From positions 2,976,001 to 3,040,000 of the forward strand of contig NZ_FNSA01000003.1 of NCBI RefSeq assembly GCF_900104775.1: DNA of 64,000 nucleotides. The letters run 5' to 3'. Of this stretch, positions 59,450-64,000 are shown piece by piece; the stretch's first letter is position 1, and every line of letters starts with the position of its first letter. The stretch comes from Tsukamurella tyrosinosolvens (GTDB taxonomy: Bacteria; Actinomycetota; Actinomycetes; Mycobacteriales; Mycobacteriaceae). Under the pieces are notes generated by a model. The model searched no databases. It had not been told where the DNA came from and saw only the letters and a list, made by a program, of their open reading frames with translations. The position numbers were made by a program, and so were the translations under genes.

Positions 59450-60616
59450 TCAGCGCGCGAGCAGGACCGCCGCCAAGCCCTCGCGCAGGTCCGCGACGAA
59501 CAGGTCGGGCACCTCGAGCGACGGGAAGTGGCCCCCGCGGTCCGGCGACCGCCACCGCACGATGCGCCGGTACCGCTGCTCCGACCACGGACGCGGGTAC
59601 TTCTCGATGTCGCGGGGGTAGATCGTGATCGCCGCGGGCACATCGACGCGGAGCGACGGGTCGAGGGAGGCATGGCTCTCGGCGTAGATGCGCGCGGCGG
59701 AGGCGCCCGACCGGGTGAGCCAGTACAGCGTGACGTCGTCCAGGATCCGGTCGCGGGAGATGGTCTCGAACGGGCCGGCCTCGGTGTCCGACCATTCGGC
59801 GAACTTGTCGAGGATCCACGCGAGGAGACCCACCGGGGAGTCGACGAGCGCGTATCCGATGGTCTGCGGCCGGGTCGCCTGCTGCTTGGCGTAGCCCGCG
59901 CGGTTCGCCCAGAAGTCCGCTGTCTCCGCGGCCCACGCGCGTTCGACCTGGCTCAGCCCCTCCGTCGTCAGGCCGGGCGGCCCTTCCGCGAAGGTCGTGT
60001 GGATGCCGAGGACGCGGCCCGGAAAGCGACCCGCGAGCACCGTCGTGATGTTCCCGCCCCAGTCGCCTCCGTGCGCCAGGAACCGCGAGTAGCCGAGTCG
60101 GCCCATCAGCTCGACCCATGCGGCGGCGATCCTCTCCGTCCCCCACCCGGTGCTGGACGGTTTGTCGCTGAAACCGAATCCGGGGAGCGACGGGGCCACC
60201 ACGTGGAAGGCCGGTGCCCTGTCGTCGGCCGGGTCCGCCAGCTCGTCCACGACGTCGACGAACTCCGCGACGCTCCCCGGCCAGCCGTGGGTCATGATCA
60301 GGGGCGTCGCGTCCGCGCGGGGCGAACGCCGGTGGAGGAAGTGGATCCCGAGACCGTCGACGACCGTGCGGAACTGGCCGATCCGGCGCAGGCGGTCCTC
60401 GAACGAACGCCAGTCGTACCGGGTGCGCCAGTAGTGCACGACGTCGACGAGGTCGGCGAGTGGAACGCCCTGGTCCCATCGTCTGCGTCCCGCGGCGCCG
60501 CAGTCGACGGTCTCCCGCTCGGGTAGTCGAGCCGCTCCCAGCCGGGAACGGAGTTCCGTGAGCTCGGCGTCGCTGACGCGGGCGTCGAACGATGTGATGC
60601 CCTCGGAGCGGGACAT
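59450..60616 (-). CDS. Epoxide hydrolase (alpha/beta-hydrolase, JHEH-like)
   Basis: A 388-aa alpha/beta hydrolase. N-terminal FDARVSDAELTELRSRLGAARLPE and DLVDVVHYWRTRYDWRSFEDRL are the EHN lid of microsomal/juvenile-hormone epoxide hydrolases. HGWPGSVAEF carries the oxyanion hole, GGDWGGNITT the nucleophile Asp and DRGGHFPSLE the catalytic His. It probably hydrolyses an epoxide to a diol. Starts at ATG 60616 with CAGGAGG seven bases upstream. Divergent from the CGNR regulator; it may share a transcript with the two unknown genes downstream. Confidence 0.92.
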   Translation of the reverse strand: MSRSEGITSFDARVSDAELTELRSRLGAARLPERETVDCGAAGRRRWDQGVPLADLVDVVHYWRTRYDWRSFEDRLRRIGQFRTVVDGLGIHFLHRRSPRADATPLIMTHGWPGSVAEFVDVVDELADPADDRAPAFHVVAPSLPGFGFSDKPSSTGWGTERIAAAWVELMGRLGYSRFLAHGGDWGGNITTVLAGRFPGRVLGIHTTFAEGPPGLTTEGLSQVERAWAAETADFWANRAGYAKQQATRPQTIGYALVDSPVGLLAWILDKFAEWSDTEAGPFETISRDRILDDVTLYWLTRSGASAARIYAESHASLDPSLRVDVPAAITIYPRDIEKYPRPWSEQRYRRIVRWRSPDRGGHFPSLEVPDLFVADLREGLAAVLLAR

Positions 60617-60658
60617 GGCCGACCTCCTGCACGGTTGCCCGGAACCCGGCTTCGTTCT

Positions 60659-60717
60659 GAACCAGCTATGACGGTTCTAGCATCGCAAGCACCGAGCCGC
60701 AACCGGCTATGGTGGTT
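60659..60717. promoter_or_regulatory. Two palindromic sites between epoxide hydrolase and CGNR gene
   Basis: GAACC-N9-GGTTC (60659-60677) and AACC-N9-GGTT (60701-60717) share the core AACCRGCTATG. They sit 42 bases apart in the divergent promoter region. A TATGGT element (60708-60713) within the second lies six bases before the CGNR start codon, suggesting a leaderless transcript covered by its regulator. Confidence 0.55.
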
Positions 60718-60719
60718 CC

Positions 60720-61286
60720 ATGGCACGGCTCCCCGACTTCCGCCTCGGCAGTGTGCTCGCGACGAGCTTCACCGCGACGCTCACGGAGCGCGCCGGCGAG
60801 CCGGTCGAACGGATCCCCACGCCACAGCGCCTCGCCGACTGGTTCGGGGTCGTCGGACTGACCACCGGCCCCTGCACCGACGAGGACCTCTCCCGCGCGG
60901 TGGAGCTGCGCGAGGCCATCCACCGGGCGGCGACCGCCGCCGCCGACGACGAGCCCGTCCCGCAGCACGCGGTCCGCGTCATCAACGCGCACAGCGCGAG
61001 GGGGCGCGCCGCTGCGGCACTGACCCCGCACCGCGAGCGTCGGTGGCGATTGTCGCGGGAGACGGCGGTGGACGACGCCCTCGGCGTGATAGCCCAGGAC
61101 GCGATCGCCGTCCTGAGCGGCGAACGTGCAGGACGGTGGGCGCTGTGCGCCTCCCCCACCTGCCGTGCGGCCTTCTTCGATACCAGCCGCAGCCGCACCC
61201 GCCGCTGGTGCGAGATGAACACCTGCGGCAACCGGGAGAAGAAGGCGCGCTTCACCGCCGCCCACGGCGCATCCGCGCAACAATGA
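60720..61286 (+). CDS. CGNR zinc-finger regulator (ABATE domain)
   Basis: A 188-aa regulator starting at ATG 60720. An N-terminal stress/ligand domain (ABATE-like; LADWFGVVGLTT...LREAIHRAATAAADDEP) is followed by the CGNR finger: RWALCASPTCRAAFFDTSRSRTRRWCEMNTCGNREKKARF at about residues 140-180 gives four zinc Cys and the CGNR helix that contacts DNA. It is divergent from the epoxide hydrolase and lies 38 bases before the FAD monooxygenase, so it probably regulates both. Confidence 0.9.
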   Translation: MARLPDFRLGSVLATSFTATLTERAGEPVERIPTPQRLADWFGVVGLTTGPCTDEDLSRAVELREAIHRAATAAADDEPVPQHAVRVINAHSARGRAAAALTPHRERRWRLSRETAVDDALGVIAQDAIAVLSGERAGRWALCASPTCRAAFFDTSRSRTRRWCEMNTCGNREKKARFTAAHGASAQQ

Positions 61287-61324
61287 TCGACACCATTGTT
61301 TCCGCGAACGATCGAGGAGACCCG

Positions 61325-62500
61325 ATGACCGGCCCCAGGGTGTTGATCGCCGGCGCGAGCATCGCCGGACCCGCGCTCGCGCACTGGCTCGCGCAGTACG
61401 GCGCCGAGGTCACCGTCGTCGAGCGGGCACCCGGCCTGCGACCGGGCGGGCAGGCGGTGGACGCCCGCGGGGTCGCGCGGGAGGTGATCCGCCGCATGGG
61501 GCTCGACGAGGCCGTCCGCGCGGCGCGCACCGAGACCGCGGGCGCGCGGTTCGTGGACGAGGACGGCACCGTCGTCCAGACCTTCAGCGCGGAGGACGAC
61601 GGCGGCGACGGCTTCATCGCAGACATCGAGATCCTGCGCGGCGACCTCTCCGGGGTGCTCCACGCGGCCACCCGCGACCGGGTGGAGTACCGGTTCGGCG
61701 ACCGGGTCACGGGGCTCACGCAGGACGAGGCCGGGGTCGACGTCACCTTCGTGAGCGGCGCGGACCGCCGGTTCGAGCTGGTGATCGAGGCGGACGGCCT
61801 GCACTCCTCCGTCAGGGCGCTCGCCTTCGGCCCGCACGAACGCTACCTGCGGCATCTCGGGCACGCGATGGCCTTCTACACCGTCCCCAACGAGTTCGGC
61901 CTCGACCGCTGGCTGCTCGACTGCGTGGTGCCGGGCCGCTCGGCGGGCCTGCGCCCGATCCGCGACGCCGCGCTCGGGATGGCACTGTTCTCCTTCGCCG
62001 CCACCGAGGCCGAACTCGCGGACCGGGACCCCGGCACCCAGAGGGAACTGCTCCGCACCAAGATGGCGGGCCTCGGGTGGCTCACCCCGCGGATCCTCGC
62101 GCACGCCGACGCCGCCGACGACTTCTACCTCGACGCCGTCGCGCAGGTGGTCATGGACGGTTGGTACGCGGGCCGCGTCGCCCTCCTCGGCGACGCGGCG
62201 TTCTGCTCGTCTCCGATGTCGGGGCAGGGCACGAGCCTCGCTCTGGTCGGTGCCTATGTGCTCGCCGGGGAGCTCGCCGACGCGGACTGGCGACCGGCAC
62301 CGGCGTTCGCCGCGTACGAGCGCCTGCTGCGCCCGATGGTCGAAGCGAACCAGCAGGTCGGTCAGTGGAACGCGGCGAGCCGCACCGTCCCCGCCCCCGG
62401 CGAGGCGCCCGCGACGTCACCGGAGGACTGGGACATGGCCGTCATCGAGCGCGCGATCAACGGCATCGATCTTCCCGACTACCCGGAGGTACCACGATGA
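61325..62500 (+). CDS. FAD-dependent monooxygenase (PHBH/TetX-like)
   Basis: A 391-aa flavoprotein with GxGxxG-type ASIAGPALAHWLAQYGAEVTVVE at the N-terminus, the NAD(P)H-contact DGLHSSVR (DG motif), and VALLGDAAFCSSPMSGQGTSLALVGAYVLAGEL (GD motif). It probably hydroxylates an aromatic or polyketide-like compound. Starts at ATG 61325 after GAGGAG. Two genes share the strand: CGNR regulator before, small membrane protein after by ATGA overlap. A long in-frame extension upstream overlaps the CGNR gene and is not real. Confidence 0.92.
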   Translation: MTGPRVLIAGASIAGPALAHWLAQYGAEVTVVERAPGLRPGGQAVDARGVAREVIRRMGLDEAVRAARTETAGARFVDEDGTVVQTFSAEDDGGDGFIADIEILRGDLSGVLHAATRDRVEYRFGDRVTGLTQDEAGVDVTFVSGADRRFELVIEADGLHSSVRALAFGPHERYLRHLGHAMAFYTVPNEFGLDRWLLDCVVPGRSAGLRPIRDAALGMALFSFAATEAELADRDPGTQRELLRTKMAGLGWLTPRILAHADAADDFYLDAVAQVVMDGWYAGRVALLGDAAFCSSPMSGQGTSLALVGAYVLAGELADADWRPAPAFAAYERLLRPMVEANQQVGQWNAASRTVPAPGEAPATSPEDWDMAVIERAINGIDLPDYPEVPR

Positions 62501-62772
62501 CCTCGGACTGGAACGACGTCGAGCCCCCGGCCAAGGAGGCCAGCGCCCGCGAGCGCCTCCGTTCCGGCGCCGTCGAGACGCCCCCGCCGGACAACCGTCG
62601 CACCCGACGCGCCGCGACCATGATGTTCGTTCTCGTCTTCGTGGGCCTCCCGCTCGTCGGAATCGCGTTCATCGATCGGGACGACGGCACGGGCCGGCTG
62701 TTCGGAATCCTGCTCCTGATCTACCTCGCGATCATGGGATTCCTGATGGTGAAGGCGATCATTCGCCGATGA
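62497..62772 (+). CDS. Small two-helix membrane protein
   Basis: A 91-aa protein starting at ATG 62497 within the monooxygenase stop. The first 38 residues are polar (MTSDWNDVEPPAKEASARER), then two hydrophobic segments at about 40-58 (AATMMFVLVFVGLPLVGIAF) and 68-87 (LFGILLLIYLAIMGFLMVKA) form a hairpin in the membrane. I do not recognise it. Coupling with the monooxygenase hints at a role with its product. Confidence 0.75.
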   Translation: MTSDWNDVEPPAKEASARERLRSGAVETPPPDNRRTRRAATMMFVLVFVGLPLVGIAFIDRDDGTGRLFGILLLIYLAIMGFLMVKAIIRR

Positions 62773-62874
62773 CGCCCGTTCGACCACGGGCGAGCGGGGC
62801 GGGTCACAGCGCGGAGTCCGCGGATCGTGGACAATGGACGGTCTGATTCATCGCTGCCGTCCACGAGGAGCCCC

Positions 62875-64000
62875 GTGACCACCGACGCCGTCGATCCCCT
62901 GCTCGCCGAGGAGCAGGCCCACCTCGATCGCGTGTACGCCCGGATCGACGCCATGCGCAGCACCGCGAACCGGCGCCGGGCCGACAACCTGCAAGAGGTC
63001 GGCGAGAACCCGCAGGAGATCTCCGAGCGGGACTCCTATCACCAGCTCTACACCGACGACATCGCGAAGTACGACGCCGCCGAGCAGAACCTCTACTTCG
63101 GCCGCCTCGACATGACCGACGCCGACGAGGGATCGACCGACGCGGTGCGTCGCATCGGCCGGATCGGCGTCCTCGACGACGACGAGGACCTCAGCACGCT
63201 CCTGCTGGACTGGCGCGCGCCGCTCGCCCGCCCGTTCTACCTGGCCACTCCCGCGCAGCCGGAGGGCGTCGCGGTGCGCCGCCACGTCCGCACCCGCGGC
63301 CGGGACCTCACGGGGGTGGTCGCCGAGCGCCTCACCCTCACCGGCGAGGGATTCGACGGTGCCGACGCCGGGCAGGGCCTGGGCTCCAACGTCGCCGGGG
63401 AGTCCGCGCTGGTGGATGCCCTGAACCGGGCGCGCACCGGGCACATGGCCGACATCGTGGAGACGATCCAGCGCGAGCAGGACACGATCATCCGGTCCGA
63501 GCACCGCGGCGTGCTCGTGGTGCAGGGCGGGCCGGGCACCGGCAAGACGGCCGTCGCGCTGCACCGCGCCGCCTACCTCCTGTACACGTACCGGCAGAAC
63601 CTCTCCCGCACGGGCGTGCTCATCGTCGGCCCCAACGAGACCTTCCTCAACTACATCAGCCAGGTGCTCCCCAGTCTCGGCGAGACGGGCGTCCTCCTGA
63701 GCACCATCGGCGACCTGTTCCCCGGCGTCGTCGCGACACTGGAGGACACCGCGGCGTCAGCTCGGCTCAAGGGCTCGACCGCCATGGTAGAGGTCATGAA
63801 GCAGGCGGTCCGCGGCTGGCAGACGGTGCCCGACGAGCCGATCGTGCTGAAGTTCGACGGCTACCCGCTGACGCTCGATAAGAAGCTCGCCACCCGGGCC
63901 CGCGGCCGTGCCCGGTCGTCGCGGCGGCCGCACAACACGGCCCGCGCGATCTTCCGGCAATCCGCGCTCGACGCTCTCGCCGCCCAGCACGCGGCGACGA
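62875..64000 (+). CDS. HelD/HelR-type RNA polymerase-associated ATPase (C-terminus beyond window)
   Basis: The first 375 residues of a superfamily I ATPase. It starts at GTG 62875 with GAGGAG four bases upstream. An N-terminal coiled coil (LAEEQAHLDRVYARIDAMR, residues 9-60) and the segment IGRIGVLDDDEDLSTLLLDWRAPLARPFY precede Walker A GGPGTGKT at 218-225, exactly the plan of HelD, which detaches stalled RNA polymerase. The actinobacterial class (HelR) is tied to rifampicin tolerance. I found no rifamycin-associated element upstream. The remainder is beyond 64000. Confidence 0.88.
   Translation, partial: MTTDAVDPLLAEEQAHLDRVYARIDAMRSTANRRRADNLQEVGENPQEISERDSYHQLYTDDIAKYDAAEQNLYFGRLDMTDADEGSTDAVRRIGRIGVLDDDEDLSTLLLDWRAPLARPFYLATPAQPEGVAVRRHVRTRGRDLTGVVAERLTLTGEGFDGADAGQGLGSNVAGESALVDALNRARTGHMADIVETIQREQDTIIRSEHRGVLVVQGGPGTGKTAVALHRAAYLLYTYRQNLSRTGVLIVGPNETFLNYISQVLPSLGETGVLLSTIGDLFPGVVATLEDTAASARLKGSTAMVEVMKQAVRGWQTVPDEPIVLKFDGYPLTLDKKLATRARGRARSSRRPHNTARAIFRQSALDALAAQHAAT

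Noticed and set aside
62773-62874. Rifamycin-associated element before the HelD/HelR-type gene
   Set aside because: Only a short TGGACGG/CCGTCCA inverted repeat is visible; it does not resemble the element I know.

Overview
The window is a high-G+C actinobacterial chromosome segment, almost certainly from the order Mycobacteriales. The basis is the long 23S rRNA (about 3.09 kb), the rrn promoter style, frequent GTG starts with 4-base ATGA/GTGA gene overlaps, and a gene order that mirrors (inverted) the Mycobacterium tuberculosis stretch from uvrA to the Rv1692 region as I remember it. Tsukamurella or a near relative is my guess, but the sequence alone does not let me settle the genus.

Conserved backbone, mostly on the minus strand and read from high to low coordinates: uvrA (53.5-50.7 kb), infC-rpmI-rplT-tsnR-like methylase (49.1-47.0 kb), pheS-pheT (41.2-37.7 kb), the complete arginine operon argCJBDFRGH (26.2-17.5 kb), then DUF4334 protein, alcohol dehydrogenase, Trm112-like protein, mpg, membrane protein and tyrS (13.2-8.3 kb), a full 16S-23S-5S rRNA operon (7.5-2.2 kb), an Rv1691-like TPR protein with an Arg/Gly/Asp-rich tail, and a HAD phosphatase cut by the left edge. 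The rRNA operon sits between tyrS and the TPR gene and has at least three tandem promoters sharing one start-site motif.

The backbone is interrupted by accessory blocks rich in regulator-plus-target pairs: (a) 13.2-17.5 kb, DsrE protein, HxlR regulator, SDR and a TetR-controlled ABC-2 exporter with a 36-bp perfect palindrome; (b) 26.4-37.7 kb, TetR/MpaB-like oxygenase/enoyl-CoA hydratase, PIG-L deacetylase, two paralogous GAF regulators around an acetoin-reductase-like SDR and a divergent SnoaL-FMO monooxygenase, and TetR/FMN reductase/MFS exporter; (c) 41.3-46.9 kb, ScbR-like TetR with an SMR pump, YjbR protein, small secreted protein, deaminase, NCS2 permease and an acyltransferase-like membrane protein. 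To the right of uvrA lie an MBL hydrolase, a DinB2-type polymerase, an unnamed two-gene module (957 aa plus 361 aa), an epoxide hydrolase, a CGNR regulator, an FAD monooxygenase, and the start of a HelD/HelR-type ATPase cut by the right edge.

The best candidate for an undescribed system is the 55.36-59.33 kb module. The large protein carries a charged helical region followed by a Ser/Thr-flanked amphipathic beta-hairpin-like stretch. Its 361-aa partner has a His (SHG) and Cys (WGC) arrangement reminiscent of caspase-fold proteases. The pore-plus-protease reading is inference only. Other noteworthy signals are tandem NrdR boxes before an orphan nrdH, tandem ARG boxes over a probably leaderless argC, an ATC start and leader terminator at infC, an E. 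coli-type argG inside an actinobacterial arg operon, and matching GCAAC direct repeats before the SDR and the monooxygenase.
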